Assembly: GCA_031556035.1 (NCBI GenBank)
Contig: JAVBTT010000002.1
Coordinates: 130,372-194,371, forward strand
DNA: 64,000 nt
Reading direction: 5' to 3'
Source of the DNA: JAVBTT01 sp031556035
Lineage (GTDB): Bacteria; Bacillota; Clostridia; Oscillospirales; UBA929
The notes beneath the pieces are model-generated. The model worked only from the letters and a program-made list of their open reading frames with translations. It made no database searches and was not told the origin of the DNA. How positions within the stretch are numbered: the stretch's first letter is position 1; every line of letters starts with the position of its first letter. A program made the position numbers and the translations under genes. This document shows positions 44,126 to 52,391 of this stretch, piece after piece.

Positions 44126-45394
44126 TTGAAAACCAAAGCTCTCATCCTGGCCTGTGTCATGCTGGCCACACTTCTGCCCTTTTCCCTGGCGGCGGATTAC
44201 AGCGCCGACGCCGCATCCGTTGTCGAGGGCTCCGCGGGCGAGGTGCTGAAATTCAGCCAGGAAAATTTCGCAAACGCAGACGGCGACCTTCAGGGAATTA
44301 TCATCACCTCGCTTCCGTCAAGCGGCACCCTGCGCTTCAACGGCAGACCGCTGATGGAGGGTGAAGCGGTAACCACAGCGACACTCGACATGCTGTCCTA
44401 CATGCCGGCTGGCTCCAAGGAGGTAAGCGCGGATTTTTCCTACCTCCCTGTTTTCTCTGGCGGCATCGCGGACGCTGCATCTCAGATGAAAATTTCACTC
44501 ACGCGCAAGGAAAACCTGCCCCCGGTCGCGGAGAACATGGAGCTGAAGACATATAAGAACATCCCGCTGACCGGCATGTTCGCCGCCACCGACCCGGACG
44601 GAGACGCGCTGGGCTTCAGGATCACCACAAAGCCCAGGCGCGGTGACATGGAGATTATGGAGGACAAGAGCTTCAGGTACACCCCGTTCCAAAACAAGAC
44701 GGGCTCCGACACCATAACCTACGTCGCTGTAGACGCATACGGAAACACCTCGCCCGAGGCCCGCATCACAATCAAGATCGACAAGCCAGCCACCAAGACC
44801 ACCTATGCGGACATGGAGGGCAATCCCGCGTATTACGCGGCGCTCAAGCTTATTGAGAACGACGTGTTTACCGGCGAGCAGATATGCGGAAGCTATTACT
44901 TCAGTCCCGACACTGTCCTGAGCAGAGGCGAATTTCTGGTAATGGCGATGAAGGCGGTGGAAATGGAGGACGTCCCCAGCGCGGCAATAACGGGCTTTGC
45001 GGACGACGTCGAAACCGCGGCGTGGGTCAAGCCTTACGCCCAGGCCGCTCTCAAGGCCGGAATAGTAGGCGGTGTTGTAACATCCGACGGGCGCAAGCTG
45101 CTCAACGCGGCCAGCCCGATAACTATGGCTGAGGCCGCCGTCATTCTGAACAGGGCGACAAGGATGTCCAACGTGACGGTCATGGGGCAGGCCGACGAGC
45201 TTGCGGCAGTTCCCGCATGGGCGTCCCAGGCCGCCAGAAACATGGACGCGGTGGGAGTTGTCAGTCTTGACAGCATAGCCGACTGGAGCGCCCCCGTAAC
45301 CCGCGCCGACGCTGCGCGCATGCTCAACCAGAGTATGGAAGTCTATAACGCTAACAAGGAAAAAAGCGGCCTGCTCAGCTGGATATTCGGCTAG
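44126..45394 (+). CDS. Secreted surface protein: cadherin-like (Big_9) domain plus SLH repeats
   Basis: 422 residues. Signal peptide about 1-22 (ending LPFSLAA); two cadherin/Ig-like beta domains (about 23-125 and 127-225; the second has FAATDPDGDALGFRITTKP and SDTITYVAVDAYGN, typical of Big_9/VCBS folds); SLH repeats about 230-405. Likely bound to the cell wall through the SLH part. Start TTG at 44126 with AAGGAGG 10 nt upstream. Single gene with a strong terminator hairpin behind it. Confidence 0.85.
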   Translation: MKTKALILACVMLATLLPFSLAADYSADAASVVEGSAGEVLKFSQENFANADGDLQGIIITSLPSSGTLRFNGRPLMEGEAVTTATLDMLSYMPAGSKEVSADFSYLPVFSGGIADAASQMKISLTRKENLPPVAENMELKTYKNIPLTGMFAATDPDGDALGFRITTKPRRGDMEIMEDKSFRYTPFQNKTGSDTITYVAVDAYGNTSPEARITIKIDKPATKTTYADMEGNPAYYAALKLIENDVFTGEQICGSYYFSPDTVLSRGEFLVMAMKAVEMEDVPSAAITGFADDVETAAWVKPYAQAALKAGIVGGVVTSDGRKLLNAASPITMAEAAVILNRATRMSNVTVMGQADELAAVPAWASQAARNMDAVGVVSLDSIADWSAPVTRADAARMLNQSMEVYNANKEKSGLLSWIFG

Positions 45395-45408
45395 CAGAAA
45401 ATTATAAG

Positions 45409-45445
45409 GCATATACCCCCTTGCCGCCGGCAAGGGGGTATATGC
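45409..45445. terminator. Perfect 17-bp hairpin between convergent genes
   Basis: GCATATACCCCCTTGCC-GCC-GGCAAGGGGGTATATGC. Located 14 nt after the SLH gene and 44 nt after the rqcH stop on the other strand, so it can serve both. Confidence 0.7.
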
Positions 45446-45489
45446 GTCATACCGCTGCGCGGCTTTGGTTTTGTCATCGGTCTGCGCCC

Positions 45490-47178
45490 CTATGTCTTTT
45501 TCAGCTTTTCCAAAAAACTCTGATCCGGGCTGACCAAAATCGTGCTGAACTTGTCGTATATAACCATACCCGGCTTGGCGCCCGGCGGCTTTTTTACATA
45601 TTTCACCCTTGTGTAGTCGACCGGAACCTTGGGGCTGTCCTTGGCCTTTGAGAATGACGCCGCGATCATGGCCGCCTCAAGCAGCGTTTGCTCCCCCGGC
45701 GTATCGGCCCCGGCCTCGACAATTACGTGGCAGCCCGGGATTTTCTGCGTGTGCAGCCAAATGTCGCTCCGGCCGGACAGCTTGAAGGTGAGCAGGTCAT
45801 TTTGCCTGTTGTTGCGCCCGGCGTATATGCGCACGCCTTCTGACGACAGGAACTCCATCGGGGCGGACAGCTTTTCCTTTTTGCCTGCCTTGGAGGGGCG
45901 TGGAACCAGCTCGTCCCGTATTTCCTGGAGCTCCTTATCACCGGACACGCGCTGAAGCTCCTCAATAACGCTCTCCCAATATTCCGCGTCGCCCTCGCCC
46001 ATGGATATCTGCTCCTCAAGGATCGCCTCCGCGTTCTTGGCCTTGGCGTAGTCCTTATAGTACTTTGCCGCGTTCTGCTGGGGCGAGCGCGTGGGGTCGA
46101 GCTTTATCTCTGTGTTTTCCTGGGTATCGGAGTAGAAATCCAATACGGTCACAGACTCGTCGCCCTTTTTCATAAGGCGCAGATTGGCCATCAGCAGGTC
46201 GCCGCTCTCGCGCAGGCGTTCCCGGTCGCGTGCCCGGACGAGCTCCTCGCGCTGGGCGGCGAGCTTGCGTATGATCCTGTCCCGGTTGCCGGAGGCCCGC
46301 TTGAGCAGGGCCTGGGCCTTCTGCGCCATCTGCCCCCTGATGTCGCGCTCTGTATAAAACTGATCCAGCATTGAGGAGAAGTCCCGGCACGGCACGGATT
46401 GATAGACGCCATCGTACTGGGTGATCTCCAAAAACGAAAAGTCCCTGGGGTTGCCCTCTTCCACAAGCATGACCGGCTTAAACTCCCCGCGCCCGACTGT
46501 CCCCCTAAGCTCGATAAGCGACTCCGGCATTCCCCTGGCGGCAAGCTCCCTGCATATCAGGGGGGACAGGCCGTTGAAGGTGCTTAAAAGCCATTTGTCC
46601 GCGTCAATATCCGGTTTTTTCCCGCCCCAAAGACTTTTCAGTTCATCCTCGGGCATGGCGAGAAAGTCCAGCTTATCCTGCGCGGGGGGCAGGCGGTAGA
46701 ACATGCCCGGCAGAACCTGGCGCTTCTCCGACATCTCGCTGTCCACCCTGCGCAGGCATTCTATTATCCTGCCGTCCCCGCCGACCAAAATGATATTGGA
46801 GTGCCTGCCCATGATCTCGCAGACAAGCTTCTTTTCGCACGGAGCCCCCATCTCGTCAGTGCAGTCCAGCTCAAAAATCAGCACCCGCTCCATCGGCGGC
46901 TGCGTGACCGCCCGGAAGCGGCCCCCGATGAGATGCTTGCGCAGCAGCATACAGAACATCGGCGGCACAGAGGGGTTCTCACGCGTTACAGTTGTGAAAT
47001 GCGCCCGTGGATGCTGCTGCGAGGCCGACAGCAGCAGCTTGCAATTGCCGCCGCGGGAGTGCAGCAGCAAATGAAGCTCGTCCCTGGACGGCTGGAGCAC
47101 CTTGTCTATTTTCGCCCCGGAGAGCTTTTCCGAAAGCTCTCCGGCTACGGCTGTGAGGCAAATAGCGTCTAAAGGCAT
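45490..47178 (-). CDS. rqcH: RqcH/NFACT-family ribosome quality control protein
   Basis: 562-residue homologue of Rqc2/RqcH, which binds the 50S-peptidyl-tRNA complex and adds C-terminal alanine tails to stalled peptides. NFACT-N begins MPLDAICLTAVAGELSEKL; HhH and coiled-coil regions occupy about 180-420; the NFACT-R domain near 455-555 has DIWLHTQKIPGCHVIVEAG. Start ATG at 47178 with AAGGAGC upstream, overlapping the nif3 gene by 10 nt. Older annotations call it fibronectin-binding protein. Confidence 0.93.
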   Translation of the reverse strand: MPLDAICLTAVAGELSEKLSGAKIDKVLQPSRDELHLLLHSRGGNCKLLLSASQQHPRAHFTTVTRENPSVPPMFCMLLRKHLIGGRFRAVTQPPMERVLIFELDCTDEMGAPCEKKLVCEIMGRHSNIILVGGDGRIIECLRRVDSEMSEKRQVLPGMFYRLPPAQDKLDFLAMPEDELKSLWGGKKPDIDADKWLLSTFNGLSPLICRELAARGMPESLIELRGTVGRGEFKPVMLVEEGNPRDFSFLEITQYDGVYQSVPCRDFSSMLDQFYTERDIRGQMAQKAQALLKRASGNRDRIIRKLAAQREELVRARDRERLRESGDLLMANLRLMKKGDESVTVLDFYSDTQENTEIKLDPTRSPQQNAAKYYKDYAKAKNAEAILEEQISMGEGDAEYWESVIEELQRVSGDKELQEIRDELVPRPSKAGKKEKLSAPMEFLSSEGVRIYAGRNNRQNDLLTFKLSGRSDIWLHTQKIPGCHVIVEAGADTPGEQTLLEAAMIAASFSKAKDSPKVPVDYTRVKYVKKPPGAKPGMVIYDKFSTILVSPDQSFLEKLKKT

Positions 47179-47960
47179 ATATAAGGCTCCTTACAGGCTT
47201 TCGAGCGGTGAACCTCGACATCCGGAAGTGTCCTGGCCAGGTATTCCATGACCGGGGCGCATATCACGTTCTCGGTATTGAAGTGCCCCGCCGCGATCAG
47301 GCTGACGCCCAGCTCCTGCGCCTCAAGAAACAGGCTGTGCTTGCATTCCCCGGTGAAAAACGTGTCGCAGCCCGCCTTTAGCGCCTCATGGAACACGCTC
47401 CCGCCCGAGCCGCTGCAAACCCCGACGCGCCTGACGGGGCCGGACGCGAGGTACTGCACAGCGCCGCAGCCCAGCGCTTTTTTCACGCGCGCGGCAAAAT
47501 CCGAGGCCTCCACAGGCTCCGGCAGCTCGAAAATAAGGCCCTCGCCTACGTCACGGCCCTCCCGCCCGGCGGTTATGACCGCAAAGGGCTCATAGGGCTC
47601 CGGTATTTCGAGCGCTTTAAGCAGCGAATAGTTCACCCCGCGCTCGGCGGCGTCCAAATTTGTGTGCATACAGCAGGCTGCGATCCCGTTCTCGGCCAGC
47701 TTGAGAATAACCCTGCCCTGCGCGGATTCGTCGGTTATTCTGTCAGCGGAGAAAAAGACCGGGTGATGGGATACGATCATCCGGGCCCCGAGCCCCGCCG
47801 CCTCGTCAATAACCTCTCCCGTTACGTCCAGCGAAACCAGTACGGCGGAGACCTCCGCCTCAGTGCGGCCGAGCAGCAGCCCGCAATTGTCCCAGCTTTT
47901 CGCGTAGGCGTTCGGGGCGTACCGCTCAAGCGCCGAAACTATGTCGCTGACCCTGCTCAT
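47169..47960 (-). CDS. Nif3-like dinuclear metal-centre protein
   Basis: 263-residue NIF3/YqfO family protein. Characteristic segments: SWDNCGLLLGR, MIVSHHPVFFSADRIT (metal-binding His pair), AHTNLDA-like CCMHTNLDAAERGVNY, and the C-terminal LIAAGHFNTEN (final His). The function is uncertain; members bind two metal ions, and some are annotated as GTP cyclohydrolase type 2. Start ATG at 47960 (GGAGAG upstream), overlapping the trmK gene by 35 nt; trmK-nif3 adjacency is common in Firmicutes. Confidence 0.92.
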   Translation of the reverse strand: MSRVSDIVSALERYAPNAYAKSWDNCGLLLGRTEAEVSAVLVSLDVTGEVIDEAAGLGARMIVSHHPVFFSADRITDESAQGRVILKLAENGIAACCMHTNLDAAERGVNYSLLKALEIPEPYEPFAVITAGREGRDVGEGLIFELPEPVEASDFAARVKKALGCGAVQYLASGPVRRVGVCSGSGGSVFHEALKAGCDTFFTGECKHSLFLEAQELGVSLIAAGHFNTENVICAPVMEYLARTLPDVEVHRSKACKEPYICL

Positions 47961-48447
47961 CGTCTTTACTCTCCTCAATGTGAAATATAAAATACGTCCT
48001 GCGCCCCTCGCTCACCTCTAGCCTGCGCGGTTCGCGGAAGCCGGAGGCCAGCAGCCAGGCCGCCAGGCGATCCGGGTGCGTCATGGGCTGCAAAATCAGG
48101 TTCTTTGCCTTGATCCACTCGACGTCGCGCAGTATCTCAATAATTGTGTCTCCGCCCATTCCGGTTATCACGACACTGTCCGCTTCGTCAGGGGCAATCC
48201 CGGCAAGGCCGTCGCAGAGCCTGAGCCCGATTTTGCCGGTGAGCCTGTGCGCCGCTATCGTCCGCGCGGCCCGATCCAGGGGGCCCTGGCGGATGTCCGA
48301 GGCTATGACGACCTCAGCATGCCCGCGCTCAAGCAGGTACACCGGCAGGCGCGCGTGGTCGGTTCCTATATCGGCGACCCTGTGGCCCGGGGGTATGCAG
48401 GATACCACGGCCATAAGCCGCGGACGCAGGCATAACGGTCTGCCCAT
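47926..48447 (-). CDS. trmK: tRNA (adenine-22-N1)-methyltransferase TrmK, short form
   Basis: Rossmann-fold SAM methyltransferase for A22 of tRNA. LMAVVSCIPPGHRVADIGTDHARLP and VVITGMGGDTIIEIL are family hallmarks. At 173 residues it ends right after the catalytic domain (FIFHIEES plus a polar tail), whereas typical TrmK is about 225-240 with a C-terminal coiled coil. That domain appears absent. Start ATG at 48447 with GGGTGAGGGG upstream. Overlaps nif3 by 35 nt. Confidence 0.87.
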   Translation of the reverse strand: MGRPLCLRPRLMAVVSCIPPGHRVADIGTDHARLPVYLLERGHAEVVIASDIRQGPLDRAARTIAAHRLTGKIGLRLCDGLAGIAPDEADSVVITGMGGDTIIEILRDVEWIKAKNLILQPMTHPDRLAAWLLASGFREPRRLEVSEGRRTYFIFHIEESKDDEQGQRHSFGA

Positions 48448-48470
48448 TGATTCCCCTCACCCTTCAACTG

Positions 48471-48522
48471 AAAAAAACAGCCGGGCGGTGCGACCCGAAA
48501 ACGGGAAGACGCTCCGCCCGGC
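48471..48522 (-). terminator. Rho-independent terminator of the DUF1858 gene
   Basis: On the minus strand, GCCGGGCGG (48522-48514) pairs with CCGCCCGGC (48488-48480) and is followed by TGTTTTTTT. It separates the DUF1858 gene from trmK. Confidence 0.8.
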
Positions 48523-48541
48523 CAGCAAGTACTTAAGCGTT

Positions 48542-48573
48542 ATACTAATATACTCTTTAACAGATATTAGTAT
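48542..48573. repeat. Short type 1 repeat fused to a stop codon
   Basis: ATACTAATAT (48542-48551) and ATATTAGTAT (48564-48573) around a 12-nt centre. On the minus strand the DUF1858 gene ends TAA and continues directly TACTAATATCTGTTAAAG, the consensus element end. It has lost its interior relative to the copy at 21915-22143. Confidence 0.7.
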
Positions 48574-48791
48574 TAGTTTCCGGAAGCCGACTTTGCCTCC
48601 AGGTGATTGTTGATCTTTTCCATCATCTCGTCCGGGTCTACGCCGTGCACCATGCAGGCCTCCTCCAGCGTCTCGCCGCGCGAGGCCGGGCAGCCCAGAC
48701 AGTGCATACCGATCTCAAGGAAAAATCTCGCGGTATCCCCGTCAATGTCGAGGATATCTGAAATTATCATATCTTTTGTAACCTGCGCCAT
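48573..48791 (-). CDS. DUF1858-domain protein
   Basis: 72-residue protein of the DUF1858/ScdA-N-like type: MIISDILDIDGDTARFFLEI, then MHCLGCPASRGETLEEAC, with a CxxC pair and a third Cys. These small helical domains often accompany hybrid-cluster or redox proteins. Start ATG at 48791 is chosen because AAAGGAAG lies 6 nt upstream; the frame extends to 48854 without a ribosome site. Monocistronic with its own terminator. Confidence 0.85.
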   Translation of the reverse strand: MAQVTKDMIISDILDIDGDTARFFLEIGMHCLGCPASRGETLEEACMVHGVDPDEMMEKINNHLEAKSASGN

Positions 48792-48894
48792 AAAAAACTT
48801 CCTTTCAGCGTATAGATGGATATCGCCGGTCACATTATACACAAGGGGCGACATTTTATCAAGGGGCAGTTTCTCGCGGCTTTTGAAAACTATG

Positions 48895-48923
48895 TTGAAG
48901 TAATGAATCTTTTGTTGTATAAT
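48895..48923 (+). promoter_or_regulatory. ilvB promoter
   Basis: TTGAAG (48895-48900), 17-nt spacer, TATAAT (48918-48923). The leader of about 95 nt to the ATG has one small hairpin, CAGCC/GGCTG near 48996-49011; no T-box features were found. Confidence 0.65.
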
Positions 48924-49025
48924 TACGCTTGACAGCGATAACAGTCATATTTTGTCGAATTGCGGCTTAATAATTGACATTTATTTCATATTTTGCAGCC
49001 TTGCGAGGCTGTCACGGAGCAGGCT

Positions 49026-50669
49026 ATGCTTATGACCGGTTCAAGGATTATCGCCGAGTGCATTCTGGAGCAGGGAGTGGACACCGTGTTCGGGTATCCC
49101 GGCGGCTCGGTTCTTCCGCTCTATGACGCGCTTTATGAATATTCACACCGGCTGCGGCACATACTCCCCGCCCACGAGCAAGGAGGCGCTCACGCCGCCG
49201 ACGGCTACGCGCGGGCGTCCGGAGGGGTCGGCGTATGCATAGCCACCTCCGGTCCGGGAGCCACAAACCTTGTGACTGGAATAGCCACCGCCTACATGGA
49301 TTCGATCCCGACCGTATTTATCACGGGAAATATTGATTCCGGCCTCATCGGAACAGACTGCTTTCAGGAGGTCGATATCACAGGCGTTACAATGCCGATA
49401 ACGAAGCACAATATGCTGGTGCGAGATGTAAACAGGCTGGCGCAGTCCATGCGCGAGGCGTTTAATATCGCTAAAAGCGGCAGACCGGGCCCTGTGCTGA
49501 TCGATATCCCCAGGGATATACAGCTCGCTCCGGCGGAGTTCGAGCCGTATTCAGCCGCCGCGCCTGTTTTTACAGCCCCCAGTCCAAAACGGATCGTGGC
49601 CGCCCTGGAGCTTATTGCCAAGGCCAAACGGCCGGTGATTCTGGCAGGAGGCGGAGTGATACGCTCGGGCGCCTCCTCGGAGCTTGCCGCGTTAGCCGAG
49701 AGGCTGGACGCGCCGGTGGGCTGCACACTGATGGGCCTCGGGGCCGTTCCCGCGTCGCACCCGCTGTCGCTGGGCTTTGTGGGTATGCACGGCAACGCCC
49801 GCGCGAACGCCGCGCTGGCCGAATGCGACCTGGTTATTGCGGTGGGGACAAGGTTTTCCGAGAGGATGATCGGCGGCCAATGTTATCTCAAGGAGCACGC
49901 GAGGCTTCTTCACATAGATATAGACAGGGCTGAAATAGGCAAGAACGTGCCCGCGGACGGCTATATCACCGGGGATGCCGCGAATGTTCTCTCAAAGCTT
50001 TCCGGGATGCTGCCGAGGAAGCGTCACGGTGCATGGACAGCCCGGATCGCGGAGCTGAGGGAGCAATACAGGCCCTCGGCGGAAAGCTTTCCCGAAGCCC
50101 TTATGCGCGCTGTGCGCCCCGCGCTCGGCCCTGACGCGACAGTCGTGACCGACGTCGGCCAGCATCAGATGTGGGCCGCCGCCAACATCCCCTGTGAGAA
50201 GCCGCTGACCTTCATAACCTCGGGCGGCACCGGGACTATGGGCTACGGCCTTGGAGCGGCGATAGGGGTTCAGCTGGCGAGGCCGGACTCGGTCGTCCTG
50301 CTGATAACGGGGGACGGGGGGCTGCGCATGAGCATGGGCGAGCTATCAACCATGGCGGCGCATAACCTTCCGATAATTATTGCGCTGATAAACAACTCCT
50401 CGCTGGGCATGGTGCGCCAGCTTCAGACGCTGTTCTGCGGCGGCCGGCTCAGCGGGGTCGAGCTCGGGGAGCATGTGGACTATGTAAAGCTCGCGGCCGC
50501 GTTCGGGATACCCGGTCGGGTCGTGACCGATCCCGGCACATTTGCGCGGGAGCTTCGAGGCGCGGCTCAGCAGCGCCGCGCCGCACTGCTGGACTGCCGC
50601 GTTAACGCCGAGGAGCTCGTGCGCCCGATGTCGCGGCCCGGCGGAGCGACGGACGATTTTATTTTATAA
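49026..50669 (+). CDS. ilvB: Acetolactate synthase, large (catalytic) subunit
   Basis: 547-residue ThDP enzyme, first step of valine/leucine/isoleucine synthesis. MTGSRIIAECILEQGVDTVF and FGYPGGSVLPLYDAL at the N-terminus, catalytic Glu in LPAHEQGGAHAADGYARAS, FAD-domain PVILAGGGVIRSGA, and the ThDP/Mg motif GDGGLRMSMGELSTMAAHNL followed by NNSSLGMVRQ. Start ATG at 49026 with CGGAG 6 nt upstream; the frame opens at 48993 without a ribosome site. Forms a pair with ilvN, 11 nt downstream. Confidence 0.94.
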   Translation: MLMTGSRIIAECILEQGVDTVFGYPGGSVLPLYDALYEYSHRLRHILPAHEQGGAHAADGYARASGGVGVCIATSGPGATNLVTGIATAYMDSIPTVFITGNIDSGLIGTDCFQEVDITGVTMPITKHNMLVRDVNRLAQSMREAFNIAKSGRPGPVLIDIPRDIQLAPAEFEPYSAAAPVFTAPSPKRIVAALELIAKAKRPVILAGGGVIRSGASSELAALAERLDAPVGCTLMGLGAVPASHPLSLGFVGMHGNARANAALAECDLVIAVGTRFSERMIGGQCYLKEHARLLHIDIDRAEIGKNVPADGYITGDAANVLSKLSGMLPRKRHGAWTARIAELREQYRPSAESFPEALMRAVRPALGPDATVVTDVGQHQMWAAANIPCEKPLTFITSGGTGTMGYGLGAAIGVQLARPDSVVLLITGDGGLRMSMGELSTMAAHNLPIIIALINNSSLGMVRQLQTLFCGGRLSGVELGEHVDYVKLAAAFGIPGRVVTDPGTFARELRGAAQQRRAALLDCRVNAEELVRPMSRPGGATDDFIL

Positions 50670-50680
50670 GGGGCGGTGCA

Positions 50681-51193
50681 ATGGAAAGCCATATCCTCTC
50701 GGTGCTTGTGGAGAACAGCGCGGGCGTTCTCGGGCGCGTAATCGGCCTGATCTCTAGGCGGGGCTTCAACATCGAGAGCCTTACTGTCGGCGAGACGCAG
50801 GAGCCGTCCGTCTCGCGGATGACCATCATCGCGCCGTGCGACCCGGCGGCGCTGGATCAGATAGTCGAGCAGCTGCGCAAGCTTGTCTGCGTCAGCAAGG
50901 TCGAGGTGCTGCCCCAGTCGTCGGCTATAACCCGCGAGCTGCTGCTTATAAAGGTCTCCACCACCTCAAAGTCCCGCTCGGAGGTGCTTGAAATAGCCTC
51001 TATTTTCAGAGCCCGCGTTGTCGACGTCTCCTCCGGCTCGCTGACTCTTGAGATTACAGGCGAGAGCGGCAAGTCGGCGGCGCTTATCGGGCTGCTGGGT
51101 GAATTCGGCATACTTGAGATGGTGAGGACCGGCGCCGCGTCTCTCTCAAGGGGCGCGCAGACCATATACGCGGAAAAGGAAGACGAGGGTTAA
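50681..51193 (+). CDS. ilvN: Acetolactate synthase, small (regulatory) subunit
   Basis: 170-residue IlvN/IlvH. ACT domain at 1-75 (ILSVLVENSAGVLGRVIGLI; FNIESLTVG), which binds valine for feedback control, and the C-terminal ALS_ss domain with KVSTTSKSRSEVLEIASIFR and LTLEITGESGK. The ATG follows GGGGCGGTG. No ilvC or leu genes follow; the next 139 bp have only a small GCAGCGGC/GCCGCTGC hairpin. Confidence 0.95.
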   Translation: MESHILSVLVENSAGVLGRVIGLISRRGFNIESLTVGETQEPSVSRMTIIAPCDPAALDQIVEQLRKLVCVSKVEVLPQSSAITRELLLIKVSTTSKSRSEVLEIASIFRARVVDVSSGSLTLEITGESGKSAALIGLLGEFGILEMVRTGAASLSRGAQTIYAEKEDEG

Positions 51194-51332
51194 GGGATGA
51201 AAGGCCTGGCCATTCTTTGGCGAGGACGATGAGCGGATGGCTCTTGACAGCCTGATTTTGCAGCGGCGAAGAGTATCAGTGCCGCTGCGCACCTGAAAAA
51301 ATATAGACCGCGCTTGAGGAGGCCTCAGAATA

Positions 51333-52391
51333 ATGCCTTACCGCAACAGCAAGGTAATTGTGTGCGTTGACGACGAGAAATTTGTGCTGGACAGCTTAAG
51401 CATGCAAATCCGCAGGATGTTTGGCGGCGAATACATAGTGGAGACCGCGATCAGCGGAGAGGAGGGGCTCTCCCTCATTTCCGAGCTTAAGGCCGGCAGC
51501 GCGCAGATACCGCTTGTCATTTCGGACTATCTGATGCCCAACATGAGGGGAGACGTCTTTCTCACGAAGGCGGGGGAAATAGACCCGAACATACACAAGG
51601 TGATGCTGACAGGCCAGGCAACGATGGAGGGCATAACCAGCGCTGTCAACAACGCCGGACTGTACAGGTACATAGCCAAGCCCTGGGAGGAGACCGACCT
51701 CAGGCTGACAATCAACGAGGCGGTAAAAAGCTGGAGCAAAAGCCGCGAGCTTTTCGACCTGCTTGATAAATACGAGCTCATGTACCGCGAGGCGCACAGC
51801 AACTATCTGGAGGCCAAGTCAAACTTTGTTTCCTCTATTCGCGCGCTGGCAAACGCCATCGACGCCAGGGATCCCTACACTAACGGGCACTCGCGGCGCG
51901 TTACGCAGTACGCGCTGCTGATGGGATACGGACTGAGACTTCCGTCCGAGCGGCTGGAATACCTTGAGTATATGGCCACCCTGCACGACATAGGCAAGAT
52001 CGGCATCCCCGACGCGATACTCTACAAGGAAAGCGGGCTCTCGGAGCCGGAATTTGACAAAATGAGGGAGCATGTCAGGATAGGCGCGTCCATCATTGAG
52101 GATATGAAATCCCTGCGGGAGCTTATCCCGGGCATACTGTACCACCACGAGAGATATGACGGGGACGGCTATATTGAGGGCAGGAGCGGCGAGGACATTC
52201 CGCTTGAGGCGCGTATAATCTCAATAGCGGACGCCTACGACGCGATGACCTCCTCACGTCCATACCGCGACAGGATATCCGGCGGAGAGGCCGCCCGTGA
52301 GCTTTTGCGCTGCAAGGGGACGCAGTTCGACCCCTCCCTTGTGGACATATTCGTCAAGGCGCTTGACTCCGGTTCCAGTATACTCCAATGA
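51333..52391 (+). CDS. Response regulator with HD-GYP domain
   Basis: 352 residues. Receiver domain 1-130 with phospho-acceptor D65 (LVISDYLMPNMRGD) and Lys in RYIAKPWEE; a short coiled linker (about 135-165); HD-GYP domain about 170-345 with GHSRRVTQYALLMG, LHDIGKIGIPD and HHERYDGDGYIEG. HD-GYP proteins hydrolyse cyclic-di-GMP; here the third motif residue is Ile instead of Pro (GYI for GYP). The stop overlaps the start of a histidine kinase (ATGA), its likely partner. Confidence 0.9.
   Translation: MPYRNSKVIVCVDDEKFVLDSLSMQIRRMFGGEYIVETAISGEEGLSLISELKAGSAQIPLVISDYLMPNMRGDVFLTKAGEIDPNIHKVMLTGQATMEGITSAVNNAGLYRYIAKPWEETDLRLTINEAVKSWSKSRELFDLLDKYELMYREAHSNYLEAKSNFVSSIRALANAIDARDPYTNGHSRRVTQYALLMGYGLRLPSERLEYLEYMATLHDIGKIGIPDAILYKESGLSEPEFDKMREHVRIGASIIEDMKSLRELIPGILYHHERYDGDGYIEGRSGEDIPLEARIISIADAYDAMTSSRPYRDRISGGEAARELLRCKGTQFDPSLVDIFVKALDSGSSILQ

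Noticed and set aside
48924..49025. T-box or leader-peptide attenuator before ilvB
   Set aside because: The leader is about 95 nt with only one small hairpin; no T-box sequence or specifier stem-terminator pair was found.
51194..51332. Possible ilvC remnant after ilvN
   Set aside because: Only short frames are present and none resembles ketol-acid reductoisomerase.
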